Assembly: GCA_046349255.1 (NCBI GenBank)
Contig: JAXMCR010000005.1
Coordinates: forward strand, 186,001 to 250,000
DNA length: 64,000 nucleotides
Source of the DNA: DAIODI01 sp046349255
GTDB taxonomy: Bacteria > Pseudomonadota > Alphaproteobacteria > Rhizobiales > Aestuariivirgaceae
Direction: 5' to 3'
The translations under genes and the position numbers were made by a program. Each line of letters begins with the position of its first letter. The first letter of the stretch is position 1. This document shows positions 25,669 to 33,381 of the stretch, one piece after another. The notes beneath the pieces were generated by a model. That model had not been told where the DNA came from. It did no database searches and was given only the letters and a program-made list of their open reading frames with translations.

Positions 25669-27105
25669 TCAGCGATGCACAAGGACGTTGCGGAACTGCC
25701 ACGCATCGGAGGTGTCGATGTCCTCCGGAAACAGCCCCGGCCGGTCCTTGAGCGGGGTCCAGTCGGTGTACACGCCGACGACCGGGCCGAGGTAGGGGAC
25801 TTGCACCTCGAGGCAGCGGCGGAAGTCCATGTCGTCGGTCTCGACGATGCCGGCGGTCGGGTTCTCGAGCGCCCACACCATGCCGGCGAGCACAGCGGAC
25901 GTCACCTGGAGACCGGTGGCGTTCTGGTCGGGGGCGAGCATGCGCGCCTCTTCGATCGAGAGTTGCGAGCCGTACCAGTAGGCGTTCTTCTTGTGCCCGA
26001 ACAGCAGCACGCCGAGTTCGTCGCGCCCGTCGACGATCTCGTTCTCCTCGAGGATGTGCGCCGCAGCCTGCCGCTGGCCGGCGCGGCCGAACATCTCGTG
26101 CAGCGACAGAACCGCGTCATTCGATGGGTGATAGGCGTAATGGCAGGTCGGCCGGTAGAGGGTGTTGCCCTTGGCGTCGCGCACGGTGAGGTAGTCGGGG
26201 ATCGAGATCGCCTCGTTGTGGGTGACGAGGAAGCCGAACTGAGCGCCGGGCGTAGGGCACCAGGTGCGCACGCGGGTGTCGGCGCCGGGCTGCATCAGGA
26301 AGATCGCCGCGCCGCAGCCCGTCTCGTGGGTGCGGGCGTTCTCCGGCATCCACTTCTCGTGCGTGCCCCAGCCGAGTTCTGCCGGCTGCAGGCCTTCCGA
26401 GATGAAGCCTTCCACCGACCAGGTGTTGACGAACGTGTCGATCGGCTTCGGATGGCGCGCGCGCTGCGTGTCGCGCTCGGCGATGTGGATTCCCTTCACC
26501 CCGAGCGACTGCGCGAGCGCCGCCCATTCCTCGCGCGACTTCGGCTCGGCGCCGGCCGTGCCGGTGTCGCGCTTGATGTCGAGCAGCGCCTGCTTCACGA
26601 ACCACGACACCATGCCTGGGTTCGCCCCGCAGCACGAAACGGCCGTGGTGCCGCCGGGGTTGCGGCGGCGGGCTGCCAAAATCTCCTCGCGCAGCGCGTA
26701 GTTCGAGCGCTTCGACGTGTCCATCTTCGGGTCGTAGTAGAAGCCGGGCCACGGCTCGACGACGGTGTCGATATAGAGCGCGCCGATCTCTCGGCAGAAC
26801 TCCATGATGTCGTGCGAGGAGGTGTCGACGGAAAGGTTCACGCAGAAGCCCTGCCCCGGGCCGGCCTGCAGCAGCGGGCCAAGCAGATGGCGATAGTTGT
26901 CGCGCGTGATCGCCTGGTGGATGAACTTGAAGCCCTTGCCCTCGACCTTGGCGCGGCCTTCGTCGCTCGGGTCGATCACCGTAACCTTGGCCCGGTCGAA
27001 CTCGAAGTGGCGCTCGATGAGCGGCAGCGTGCCGCGGCCGATCGAACCGAAGCCGATCATGACGATGGGGCCGTTGATGCGGCCATAGACGGGATACTTG
27101 GTCAT
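25669..27105 (-). CDS. hss: homospermidine synthase
   Basis: 478 residues, the standard length. The Rossmann start is IVMIGFGSIGRGTLPLIE with VIDPSDEGRA, followed by NLSVDTSSHDIMEFC, YIDTVVEPWPGFYYD and CCGANPGMVSWFVKQAL. This NAD-dependent cytoplasmic enzyme couples two putrescines (or putrescine and spermidine) into sym-homospermidine, the main polyamine of many Rhizobiales. The ornithine/lysine decarboxylase that would make putrescine lies upstream on the same strand, separated only by a GNAT gene, so this is a polyamine operon. Confidence 0.94.
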   Translation of the reverse strand: MTKYPVYGRINGPIVMIGFGSIGRGTLPLIERHFEFDRAKVTVIDPSDEGRAKVEGKGFKFIHQAITRDNYRHLLGPLLQAGPGQGFCVNLSVDTSSHDIMEFCREIGALYIDTVVEPWPGFYYDPKMDTSKRSNYALREEILAARRRNPGGTTAVSCCGANPGMVSWFVKQALLDIKRDTGTAGAEPKSREEWAALAQSLGVKGIHIAERDTQRARHPKPIDTFVNTWSVEGFISEGLQPAELGWGTHEKWMPENARTHETGCGAAIFLMQPGADTRVRTWCPTPGAQFGFLVTHNEAISIPDYLTVRDAKGNTLYRPTCHYAYHPSNDAVLSLHEMFGRAGQRQAAAHILEENEIVDGRDELGVLLFGHKKNAYWYGSQLSIEEARMLAPDQNATGLQVTSAVLAGMVWALENPTAGIVETDDMDFRRCLEVQVPYLGPVVGVYTDWTPLKDRPGLFPEDIDTSDAWQFRNVLVHR

Positions 27106-27178
27106 GAAGACGACTCCTTCAGTTCGGCGTTTTGCGCTCTATGGGAAACAAGTGCGACGGTTGCGTTAAGGCGGGAAG

Positions 27179-27202
27179 CCCCGCGCCTCAGGCGGCGCGG
27201 GG
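27179..27202 (-). terminator. GC hairpin at the 3' end of the GNAT gene
   Basis: Stem CCCCGCGCC / GGCGCGGGG with loop TCAGGC, overlapping the last codons of the acetyltransferase gene. It lies between the GNAT gene and hss and lacks a T run, so it may be a partial attenuator inside the polyamine operon. Confidence 0.35.
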
Positions 27203-27784
27203 AACAGGCTGGAAGCGGCCATCCTGTGCCATGGCGGCGACCAGTGCCGCAAGGTCCGGTTTGGGCACCGGCCGGCCGGTGGGCGACACGAGGCCCCGTG
27301 CGCCGGCAAGCGACGCGTGCTCGAGTTCGAGCCCGAGAAAGCGCTCGCGCTCGACCGGCCCCGGCAGCCACAGGTCGCCGGTTGCCTCGGCGGTGAAGCC
27401 GAAGCGTCCGTAGTAGGGCGCATCGCCCACGAGCAGCACTGCCCGGTGGCCGAGCGCGCGCGCCCGCTCGAGCGCCGCCGTCATCAGCCGGCCACCCACG
27501 CCCCTGCCGCGATGCTCCTCAGCGACCGCAAGCGGGCCGAGGAGCAGCGCCGGGCGGCGCGGGCCTGCCGTCACGTTCCACAGGCGGACGGTGCCGACGA
27601 GGCGTCCGGCCGCCTCGTCTCTCCCGCCCGCCGTCACCGCGACGAGCGACAGGCCGGCCGCCGGAAGCCTGTCCTCGCGCAGCCGCTCCGACGTCTTGCG
27701 GAAGCGGCAGTCTCCGAACGCCTCGTCGAGCAGCACATCGCGGGCCTCGACGTCACGCACGTTCTCTTCACGGATGTGCACCAT
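27188..27784 (-). CDS. GNAT-family N-acetyltransferase
   Basis: 198 residues. The acetyl-CoA-binding motif A is LLLGPLAVAEEHRGRGVGGRLMTAALERARALG (given here as a region, about 83-115) with the Q/RxxGxG/A core HRGRGVG; motif B includes VLLVGDAPYYGRFGFTAEA. The YYGRFGF sequence is typical of YhbS-like acetyltransferases. It lies between the decarboxylase and homospermidine synthase on the same strand, so polyamine or ornithine acetylation is a tempting role, but the YhbS group has broad and mostly unknown substrates. Confidence 0.82.
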   Translation of the reverse strand: MVHIREENVRDVEARDVLLDEAFGDCRFRKTSERLREDRLPAAGLSLVAVTAGGRDEAAGRLVGTVRLWNVTAGPRRPALLLGPLAVAEEHRGRGVGGRLMTAALERARALGHRAVLLVGDAPYYGRFGFTAEATGDLWLPGPVERERFLGLELEHASLAGARGLVSPTGRPVPKPDLAALVAAMAQDGRFQPVPRAA

Positions 27785-27820
27785 GGCGCCAACTCCACTC
27801 GCTTGAGGTGGGTCAGATCG

Positions 27821-28951
27821 TCAGATCACGTACGACTTGAGCGGCGGGAAGCCGTTGAAGGCCACCGTCGAGTAGGTCGTGGTGTAGGCGCCGGTGCCCT
27901 CGATCAGCACCTTGTCGCCGATCTCGAGCGTGACCGGCAAAAGGTACGGCGTCTTCTCATAGAGCACATCGGCCGAGTCGCAGGTCGGCCCGGCGAGTAC
28001 GCAGGGCGCCACCTCCGCCCCGTCCCGCGGGGTGCGGATCGGGTACCGGATCGCCTCCTCCATCGTCTCGGCGAGACCGCCGAACTTGCCGATGTCGAGG
28101 TAGACCCAGCGCACCGGATCGTCGTCGGACTTCTTCGAGATGAGCACCACCTCGGCCTCGATCATACCGGCTTCGCCGACCATGCCGCGGCCCGGCTCGA
28201 TGATCGTCTCAGGCATGCGGTTGCCGAAATGCTTCGACAGCGCGCGGAAGATCGCCTCGCCATAGCTTTCCACGCCCGGAATGGGCTTGAGATAGCGCGC
28301 GGGGAAGCCGCCGCCGAGGTTCACCATCGACAGCGACAGGCCACGCACGGCGCACTCGCGGAAGATCTCCGCCGAGACCTTCAGCGCGCTGTCCCAGGCC
28401 TCCGGGTTGCGCTGCTGAGAGCCGACGTGGAACGACACGCCATACGCCTCGAGGCCGAGGCGATGGGCATGCTCGAGCACATCCGGCGCCATTTCGGGCG
28501 CGCAGCCGAATTTGCGCGATAGCGGCCACTCGGCGCCAGCGCCGTCGCACAGGATGCGGCAGAACACCTTTGCGCCCGGAGCGGCGCGCGCAACCTTCTC
28601 GACTTCAGCCTTCGCGTCGACCGCGTAGAGCATCACGCCCTTCGCGAACGCGGCCGCGACGTCGCGCTCCTTCTTGATCGTGTTGCCGAACGAGATGCGG
28701 TCGGGCGTCGCGCCCGCTGCGAGCGCCATCTCGACCTCGCCGATCGAGGCGGTGTCGAAGCACGAGCCGAGCGCGGCGAGGAGCTTCAGGATCTGCGGGT
28801 CGGGGTTCGCCTTCACCGCGTAGAACACGCGCGTGTCCGGCAGCGCCCGGGCGAATGCGAGGTAATTGTCGCGCACGACGTCGAGGTCGAGCACGAGGCG
28901 CGGTCCGTCCTCACGTCGGTCGGCGAGGAACTGCTTGATGCGGTCGGTCAT
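27821..28951 (-). CDS. fold-III PLP ornithine/lysine decarboxylase
   Basis: 376 residues from ATG 28951. Lys47 in FYAVKANPDP binds PLP; GSCFDTASIGE, GVSFHVGSQQ, the Gly-rich GGGFP phosphate loop, IEPGRGMV and the active-site Cys of GPTCDSADVL are all those of eukaryote-like ornithine decarboxylases, including the dual ornithine/lysine enzymes of alphaproteobacteria. It makes putrescine (and perhaps cadaverine) in the cytoplasm for the downstream homospermidine synthase. The frame is open far upstream, but that sequence is a structured leader. The type is decarboxylase; ornithine versus lysine preference cannot be read here. Confidence 0.92.
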   Translation of the reverse strand: MTDRIKQFLADRREDGPRLVLDLDVVRDNYLAFARALPDTRVFYAVKANPDPQILKLLAALGSCFDTASIGEVEMALAAGATPDRISFGNTIKKERDVAAAFAKGVMLYAVDAKAEVEKVARAAPGAKVFCRILCDGAGAEWPLSRKFGCAPEMAPDVLEHAHRLGLEAYGVSFHVGSQQRNPEAWDSALKVSAEIFRECAVRGLSLSMVNLGGGFPARYLKPIPGVESYGEAIFRALSKHFGNRMPETIIEPGRGMVGEAGMIEAEVVLISKKSDDDPVRWVYLDIGKFGGLAETMEEAIRYPIRTPRDGAEVAPCVLAGPTCDSADVLYEKTPYLLPVTLEIGDKVLIEGTGAYTTTYSTVAFNGFPPLKSYVI

Positions 28952-29292
28952 CGTCGCGATCTCCAAATGGTCAGTGGGCGGACGAACCGCCGAAGGTGAA
29001 TCCACTGGGCGGACCGCTGCGACGCGCCGGCGTAGACGCCGACAGCGCCGGGCGAACCACCCGACGTTGGTTTGTTGCCGTGGATTGGACCGGTTTGGAG
29101 CCGCTCCGCACGCCTGGCAAAGAAGGACAAGCCTCTTCAGAACGAACCCGGGGTCATCTCCCGGGAGAACCGAAAAAGCCCGCTCCGTCGTTGCTTCAAG
29201 TCGCGTTTCCCGAGCCGTCTCGGGATCGCCGGTTTCGCCTCCGGCTACTGACCAATGGCCAGCACGCAACCACAGGCACGTGCGAAATTGGG
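28952..29292 (-). ncRNA. structured 5' leader of the decarboxylase gene (speF-type candidate)
   Basis: About 340 bases between a predicted promoter and the decarboxylase ATG contain no convincing gene but several strong hairpins, read on the minus strand: GCCGG-AGGCGAAA-CCGGC (29228-29245), CCCGAG-ACGG-CTCGGG (29209-29224) and CCCGGG-AGATGAC-CCCGGG (29147-29165). Single-stranded AACAAACCAACG follows near 29070. Alphaproteobacterial ornithine decarboxylase genes are known to carry a conserved long leader, the speF RNA element; position, size and GC hairpins fit. I am matching by context and memory of the motif, not by a covariance search. Confidence 0.6.
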
Positions 29293-29299
29293 CAAGCGG

Positions 29300-29328
29300 T
29301 ATGTAATGAATCGCTGACTCGCGTGCAA
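29300..29328 (-). promoter_or_regulatory. candidate sigma-70 promoter for the polyamine operon
   Basis: On the minus strand TTGCAC (29328-29323) and TACATA (29305-29300) are separated by exactly 17 bases, with a T-rich stretch just upstream. Transcription would start near 29293 and include the whole structured leader. The hexamers are only partial matches. Confidence 0.35.
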
Positions 29329-29357
29329 GAAAAAACTGAGCTTCGCAACGTGAACCT

Positions 29358-29827
29358 TCAGTCAGGCTTGTCGCCGAGCGTCTCCGGCCCCGCCTTGTTG
29401 AAGAGTGCTCGATCTATGGCGAGCCCGACCACGAGGATGAACAAAACCGCCGCAGTGGCGCCGAGCACCAGCGGCCATGCGCCAATGCCGCAGGCAATTC
29501 CGATCCCGCCGGCAACCCACACCGTCGCCGCCGTATTGAGGTTTTGCACGTACTTGCCCGTCGTGCTCTTGAGGATCATGCCAGCGCCGAGAAAGCCTAT
29601 ACCGCCGGCGATCCCCTGTACCACGCGGCTAACTGCATCCGCTGGAATCGCTTCGTTGGGAACCCCACCAAGCGCGCAGAGCACGAAGACGGTCGCGCCC
29701 ATGGTCACCAGGGCGTGAGGCGCACTCCCGCCGGCTTCCCGTGGAGATCGCGATTGACGCCGATCGCTGCACCGGCAACGACGGCCGAACCGACCCGCAA
29801 TAGGATTTCGATGAAGTCCGGATGCAC
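29358..29827 (-). pseudogene. mgtC: MgtC/SapB-family membrane protein gene with a one-base deletion
   Basis: Two halves of one MgtC-like protein lie in different frames. From GTG 29827 the first frame reads HPDFIEILLRVGSAVVAGAA then IGVNRDLHGKPAGVRL and stops at TGA; the next frame continues HALVTMGATVFVLCALGG and on through MgtC helices (GIAGGIGFLGAGMIL, NLNTAATVWVAGGIGIACG) to 29358. The family has R-x-H-A-L-V-T at the joint, so one G is missing in GCGCCT(G)CACGCC near 29716-29719. The GTG overlaps the DedA stop (TAGTG). It is either a true pseudogene or a sequencing error; intact, it would be about 156 residues. MgtC proteins support growth at low magnesium. Confidence 0.82.
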
Positions 29828-30483
29828 TAGCCGTTCCGATCCCCGGATGCCGGTCCACTATAGAGCCGGTCGGCTTCGACTTGCCACTGCGCGCTGCGCT
29901 TGGCGATGAACCGGGTCGAGACCACAGTCACAATGAACACGGAGCCCGCGATGAACGCGAGTTCGGCATGGCTGAGGTGCAGGAGCGCAGCGCCGAAGCT
30001 GTGCGCCGCAAGGCCGTAGAACGACGCCCAGACGATGCCGCCCGTCGCATTGGCGATGAAGAACTCCCACCAAGGCATTCCGGCCGCCCCCGCCACCACG
30101 CCGGAGAGCGCCCTGAGGATCGCGACGAAGCGGCCGACGAACACGGCGATGAAGCCGTATCGACCGACGAGATACCGCGCGAGCCGCCAGCGCGAGGGAG
30201 TGATGCCGATCCGCTCGCCGTGGCGTTCGACGAGGACGCGGCCGTAGTGGTGGCCGGCGAGATAGCCAAGGTTGTCGCCGACGATCGCCGCCGCAGCTGC
30301 GGTCGCGACGATCGCGACGAGGGACAATCGCCCGGTCGAACCGCCATAAATGGCCGCCGTGACGAGCGCCGTTTCCCCCGGCACCGGGAGCCCGGCCGAC
30401 TCCGCCATCACCAGGAGGAACAGCAACGGCAGGCCGAACTGGGCGATCAGATCGTGAAGCGTTTGCGGGTCGAACAGGTGCAC
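29827..30483 (-). CDS. DedA-family (SNARE-associated) membrane protein
   Basis: 218 residues, about five membrane segments. Family marks: ESAGLPVPGETALVTAA, GDNLGYLAGHHYGRVL, RYGFIAVFVGRFVAILRALSGVVAGAAGM split over the conserved F/G-x-R-F-x-P-x-x-R region (here GRFVAILRA), and NATGGIVWASFYG. DedA proteins are inner-membrane undecaprenyl-phosphate or phospholipid flippase-like proteins. It is the upstream partner of the mgtC-like gene with a one-base stop/start overlap. Confidence 0.88.
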   Translation of the reverse strand: MHLFDPQTLHDLIAQFGLPLLFLLVMAESAGLPVPGETALVTAAIYGGSTGRLSLVAIVATAAAAAIVGDNLGYLAGHHYGRVLVERHGERIGITPSRWRLARYLVGRYGFIAVFVGRFVAILRALSGVVAGAAGMPWWEFFIANATGGIVWASFYGLAAHSFGAALLHLSHAELAFIAGSVFIVTVVSTRFIAKRSAQWQVEADRLYSGPASGDRNG

Positions 30484-30552
30484 TGTCGTGTTACCAGACC
30501 GTCATGGAACGCGCGTATCGGCGGATCGGATCCAGCGCGGGGGGCGCCGTTG

Positions 30553-31140
30553 ATGTCCAGGAAACATCATTCCTTACAGTTCCGGTTGTTCAAGTACTCG
30601 GTCTTCGCGCTGTTGGCGTTCAATATCCTGCTCTTCCTCATACATGCCTCGGCGTACGAGGCAATCGACTCCCTCGGATGGGTCATCCTGCTCGGAGTGT
30701 TCGAGTACGAAAGTACGGCCATGGATGAGGTGTACTCGTCCCCGACCGAGAAATGGATTCTGTTCGTACTTCAGTGCGTGGGGTACGGCATGGCGGTTTA
30801 CGCCACCTCCCAATACTTCTTCGCCGCAGAATGGGTGGACCTCGCAAACTCGATCACGTGGCTGCTCGTCTGCGCCGTCCTCGCCTATGACGTCTATGCA
30901 CCCGGCGACTACGAGGGCATGGAGTGGAAGGTTCGCAACGGGGTGAAGGCGCTGCTCTACTCGGTCCTGGTCGGGATCGCGATCTGGTGGGGATATGAAG
31001 GCGCGACCGGCGAAGGCGGCCTCGTGGGGTTGCTGGACTTCTATGATGCTGCGCTCTGGATTGCCTGTTTCGCCGTGATCGAACTGAACGTGTTCGATTA
31101 CGAGCGTCCCGACCCGGACCTGTCCCACCAAGCATCGTAA
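30553..31140 (+). CDS. uncharacterised multi-pass membrane protein
   Basis: 195 residues with about five hydrophobic helices: YSVFALLAFNILLFLIHA, LGWVILLGVFEYE, WILFVLQCVGYGMAVYA, ITWLLVCAVLAYDVYA, and VKALLYSVLVGIAIWWGYEG plus a last ALWIACFAVIELNVFDY. Acidic pairs sit at helix ends (FEYESTAMDE, ELNVFDYE). I do not recognise the family. It is divergent from dedA across about 70 bases. ATG 30553 is preceded by a weak ribosome site; the frame is open far upstream only as a shadow of dedA. Confidence 0.65.
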   Translation: MSRKHHSLQFRLFKYSVFALLAFNILLFLIHASAYEAIDSLGWVILLGVFEYESTAMDEVYSSPTEKWILFVLQCVGYGMAVYATSQYFFAAEWVDLANSITWLLVCAVLAYDVYAPGDYEGMEWKVRNGVKALLYSVLVGIAIWWGYEGATGEGGLVGLLDFYDAALWIACFAVIELNVFDYERPDPDLSHQAS

Positions 31141-31192
31141 CCAGTTCTGCCGAGCTTAACCTTCCGCTAACCTTGCACGCCCTCCAACCGGC

Positions 31193-31208
31193 TGGCACGT
31201 CATTTGCC
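31193..31208 (+). promoter_or_regulatory. sigma-54 (RpoN) promoter
   Basis: TGGCACG-TCAT-TTGCC: the GG of the -24 element (31194-31195) and the GC of the -12 element (31206-31207) are exactly 10 bases apart, and the hexamer TGGCAC plus TTGC match the consensus fully. The start site would be near 31219, 47 bases before the small gene at 31266. Flagellar genes of several alphaproteobacteria use sigma-54, and flagellar genes begin just downstream, though on the other strand. Confidence 0.7.
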
Positions 31209-31265
31209 TAAAGGTTTACCGAATGGCCGTCGAATTCCTCCGTCGACGGATTTCGGGACACCCAA

Positions 31266-31532
31266 ATGGAACATCACGTCGACCGTGCTCGCCCAATCTG
31301 GATCGTCACCTCGGGAGACCAGGTGGTCGCCGCCTTCACGGTGCGCCGGCAGCTCGTCACGTTCCTGAGCGAAGATGCCAAGCGCTACGGGGAGGACCTG
31401 GCGATCGTGCGGGTCCCGGACGGAAAGGCCTGCCACAAGGCGTTTTTCGAGGCGGCCGATCTGATCCCGACGGCCCGACGGCGGCGCCGTCCCGACCTTG
31501 CACCGGCCGGGGACGATACGCTGATCGCCTGA
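31266..31532 (+). CDS. small hypothetical protein behind a sigma-54 promoter
   Basis: 88 residues, no signal peptide. The N-terminal half predicts a beta-hairpin plus helix (IWIVTSGDQVVAAFTVRRQLVTFL), followed by EDLAIVRVPDGKACHK and a basic stretch RRRRRP near residue 73. No family recognised. It faces the flagellar cluster tail to tail, only 4 bases between the stops. Nitrogen- or flagellum-linked expression is suggested by the upstream RpoN site only. Confidence 0.6.
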   Translation: MEHHVDRARPIWIVTSGDQVVAAFTVRRQLVTFLSEDAKRYGEDLAIVRVPDGKACHKAFFEAADLIPTARRRRRPDLAPAGDDTLIA

Positions 31533-31536
31533 AGCT

Positions 31537-32043
31537 TCAGGGCTGGCTGGCCTGTCCGGCCGAGGCGTCCCGAGGCTTGCGGAGGGTGGATCGATCGCGC
31601 AACTGGTCGCGGTCGACGAAATCGAACTGCTGGATCAACACATCTCTTACCACCGCACCCTTCAGACGTTCGTTCACGTCTTTCTGGATGCGGGAGGCAA
31701 GACTTTCGAGGTCGTACTGCTCGGGTGTTCGCGGGTTCACCGGATCGCTCGCGTAGATCGTCCGGAACGTCTCGTCGGCGATAAAGGGGTCCGGTGGCAC
31801 GCCGAGCTTCTTCTGCATCGATGTGTCGATCGCATAGACGACGCGCGTCACCACGTAGCCGATCACCGCGCCGCCGCGAATGACGGGGACGCTGAGCGGT
31901 TCAAGCTTCACGTAATCGATGCCGCCAAACGCATCCGCCACCGGCGCCTTCGCCTCTGCTCCCGAGAGCATCGATGTCGTTACGTAGGCAGCAACGGCGG
32001 TCACGAGGCAAGCCCACACCCCCACAATCAGGAACCTCATCAT
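31537..32043 (-). CDS. membrane-anchored protein of the flagellar cluster (FliL-like)
   Basis: 168 residues. One N-terminal transmembrane helix (MRFLIVGVWACLVTAVAAYV) and a periplasmic domain with LEPLSVPVIRGGAVIGYVVTRVVYAID and LASRIQKDVNERLKGAVVRDVLIQQFDF. The layout of a single anchor followed by a domain with PLSVPVI-type strand and a C-terminal helix is like FliL, but the similarity is loose. It is the last gene of the minus-strand flagellar run, 7 bases after the FlgN-like gene, and this position after fliR is usual in Rhizobiales clusters. Confidence 0.6.
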   Translation of the reverse strand: MMRFLIVGVWACLVTAVAAYVTTSMLSGAEAKAPVADAFGGIDYVKLEPLSVPVIRGGAVIGYVVTRVVYAIDTSMQKKLGVPPDPFIADETFRTIYASDPVNPRTPEQYDLESLASRIQKDVNERLKGAVVRDVLIQQFDFVDRDQLRDRSTLRKPRDASAGQASQP

Positions 32044-32050
32044 CTGCGGT

Positions 32051-32446
32051 TCATGCCTTGCCGACGGGCTTGGTGGGAATCGCCCTGTAGGTCCGGTCGG
32101 ACTCGGCGTCGTTGAGCGCGCGGGTCACCGTCTCGAAGACTTCGCGCGACGCGCGCAGGTGGAGGTCGAGGGCTGCGCGGTTGTCGTCCAGCGCCGTGCT
32201 AAGCAGCAGGAGCCGCTCGCGGACGACGTCGCCGACGGTGCCAAGATCGCCCTGCCGCGCAAGTCGAGCAAACTCGAGGAGCGCCTGGCTCTTCTGTACG
32301 GCGAAAGGCGTCGTGTCGACGGGCCTGAGTTCGCGCAGCGCTTGGGTTTCCGCCGCCACGACCTGCAACAGGCGGTCGATGACACCAATGAGGAGCGACT
32401 CGCGCGGCGAGGCCGGCCCAAGCGCCTCGATAACCGCCCGCTTCAC
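32051..32446 (-). CDS. FlgN-like flagellar chaperone
   Basis: 131 residues from GTG 32446, whose GTGA overlaps the stop of the rod-binding gene. All-helical: LLIGVIDRLLQVVAAETQALRELRP, then FAVQKSQALLEFARLARQ and LLLLSTALDDNRAALDLHLRASREVFE. The ETQALR near the N-terminus and the N-R-x-A-L-x-x-H/x-L core resemble FlgN, the export chaperone for hook-associated proteins. The longer frame upstream is a shadow of the preceding gene. Confidence 0.7.
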   Translation of the reverse strand: MKRAVIEALGPASPRESLLIGVIDRLLQVVAAETQALRELRPVDTTPFAVQKSQALLEFARLARQGDLGTVGDVVRERLLLLSTALDDNRAALDLHLRASREVFETVTRALNDAESDRTYRAIPTKPVGKA

Positions 32447-32955
32447 GGCTTCACCGACGAGGGTTGCGCCACGTGCGCCATCGCCAGTCGATCGGCGAGG
32501 CCGATCCCGCCGGCACCTGCCATGGCGGCCGCCATGTGTTCGGTGAGCATCGATGACCACATCGACCCGGCTGTACCGCCGCCGGCCCACGCCTCGGCCG
32601 CTTTCGGCATCATCGACTGCAGGAACGACTGGAGCGCCAGCGCCTCGAACTGTCGCAACGCCGGCGGGACGTCCGGTTTGGCGACGGAACGGTTATGGAG
32701 CGCGATACGCGCCTCCTCCGTTCCCGCCCGCGACGGCTGGGCGGGCTCGGCTGCGCCTTGCGCCCGGGCAAGGTCTGCCACAACGGCATCGAAGGGGCGC
32801 ACATCGGCGACCTGGGCTGGCGCGGCCGTTCTGTCCGCCGCAGGCGAGCCCGCCGCGGCGAGACGTTCGAGACGCGCCGCGGCTGCCTGCCGAGTGGCAG
32901 GATCGGCGGCCGACATCACCCCGGCGATCAGATCGGTCTTCAGATCGAGAGCCAT
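32443..32955 (-). CDS. rod-binding protein (FlgJ N-terminal domain type)
   Basis: 170 residues. The C-terminal half has ALRQFEALALQSFLQSMMPK and SMWSSMLTEHMAAAMAGAGGIGLADRLA, which is the rod-binding domain of FlgJ: an F-E-A-x-x-L-x-x-M/F helix and a final G-x-G-I/L-A-x-x-L. No muramidase domain follows, as in most alphaproteobacteria. The N-terminal 80 residues are Ala-rich and probably disordered. It would cap or guide rod assembly in the periplasm. Followed with a GTGA overlap by the FlgN-like gene. Confidence 0.78.
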   Translation of the reverse strand: MALDLKTDLIAGVMSAADPATRQAAAARLERLAAAGSPAADRTAAPAQVADVRPFDAVVADLARAQGAAEPAQPSRAGTEEARIALHNRSVAKPDVPPALRQFEALALQSFLQSMMPKAAEAWAGGGTAGSMWSSMLTEHMAAAMAGAGGIGLADRLAMAHVAQPSSVKP

Positions 32956-32969
32956 CGACTTAACCTCCG

Positions 32970-33377
32970 TTAGCCGTGCCGACGGCGCGCGTTCTTCAAG
33001 CGCGCCTCCAGGATTTCGGTCAGTTCCCTGCGCTGCTGCATCTCGCGCGCGGCCTGATCGAGCCGGTCGAGTGCGCGGCCGGTGATGCGGGCACGGCTCG
33101 TCTCAGCCGCAACCTTGCGACGCTGTTGTTCCGCCGGCTGTTCGATCGCCGCGAGCTCGTGCGCGATTACCGCGAGCCGCTTGCCGTACGCCGCCGCGGC
33201 GAGCCCGAGACCGAGATCGACGCTGGAATAGCGCTCGAGCAGCGCATCCCGTTCTGCCACCAGGGTCGCCTTTCGGCGCGCCAACGCGGCGAAGCGCATC
33301 TCTTCGCGGTGAACGATCTTTTCCTGCAGGCGGTGCAGCCGCCCGGCGCGCTCATGGCGGTCGGGATCATGGGTCAT
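32970..33377 (-). CDS. FliJ-like coiled-coil flagellar protein
   Basis: 135 residues, almost wholly helical with heptads: RLHRLQEKIVHREEMRFAAL, then ATLVAERDALLERY and LDRLDQAAREMQQRRELTEILE; very rich in Arg, Glu and Ala. Size, coiled coil and position right after fliR fit a FliJ-like stalk of the export ATPase, but the family is too divergent for certainty. ATG 33377 is 4 bases from the fliR stop. Confidence 0.55.
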   Translation of the reverse strand: MTHDPDRHERAGRLHRLQEKIVHREEMRFAALARRKATLVAERDALLERYSSVDLGLGLAAAAYGKRLAVIAHELAAIEQPAEQQRRKVAAETSRARITGRALDRLDQAAREMQQRRELTEILEARLKNARRRHG

Positions 33378-33381
33378 AGGA

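Noticed and set aside
28952..29269. 106-codon N-terminal extension of the decarboxylase
   Set aside because: The sequence forms strong hairpins and has Arg-rich, non-conserved translation; the family starts at MTDRIKQFL.
31528..31541. 14-bp palindrome CCTGAAGCTTCAGG at a convergent gene end
   Set aside because: Perfect palindrome but with only a 4-bp stem once a loop is allowed, no T run; too weak to call a terminator.
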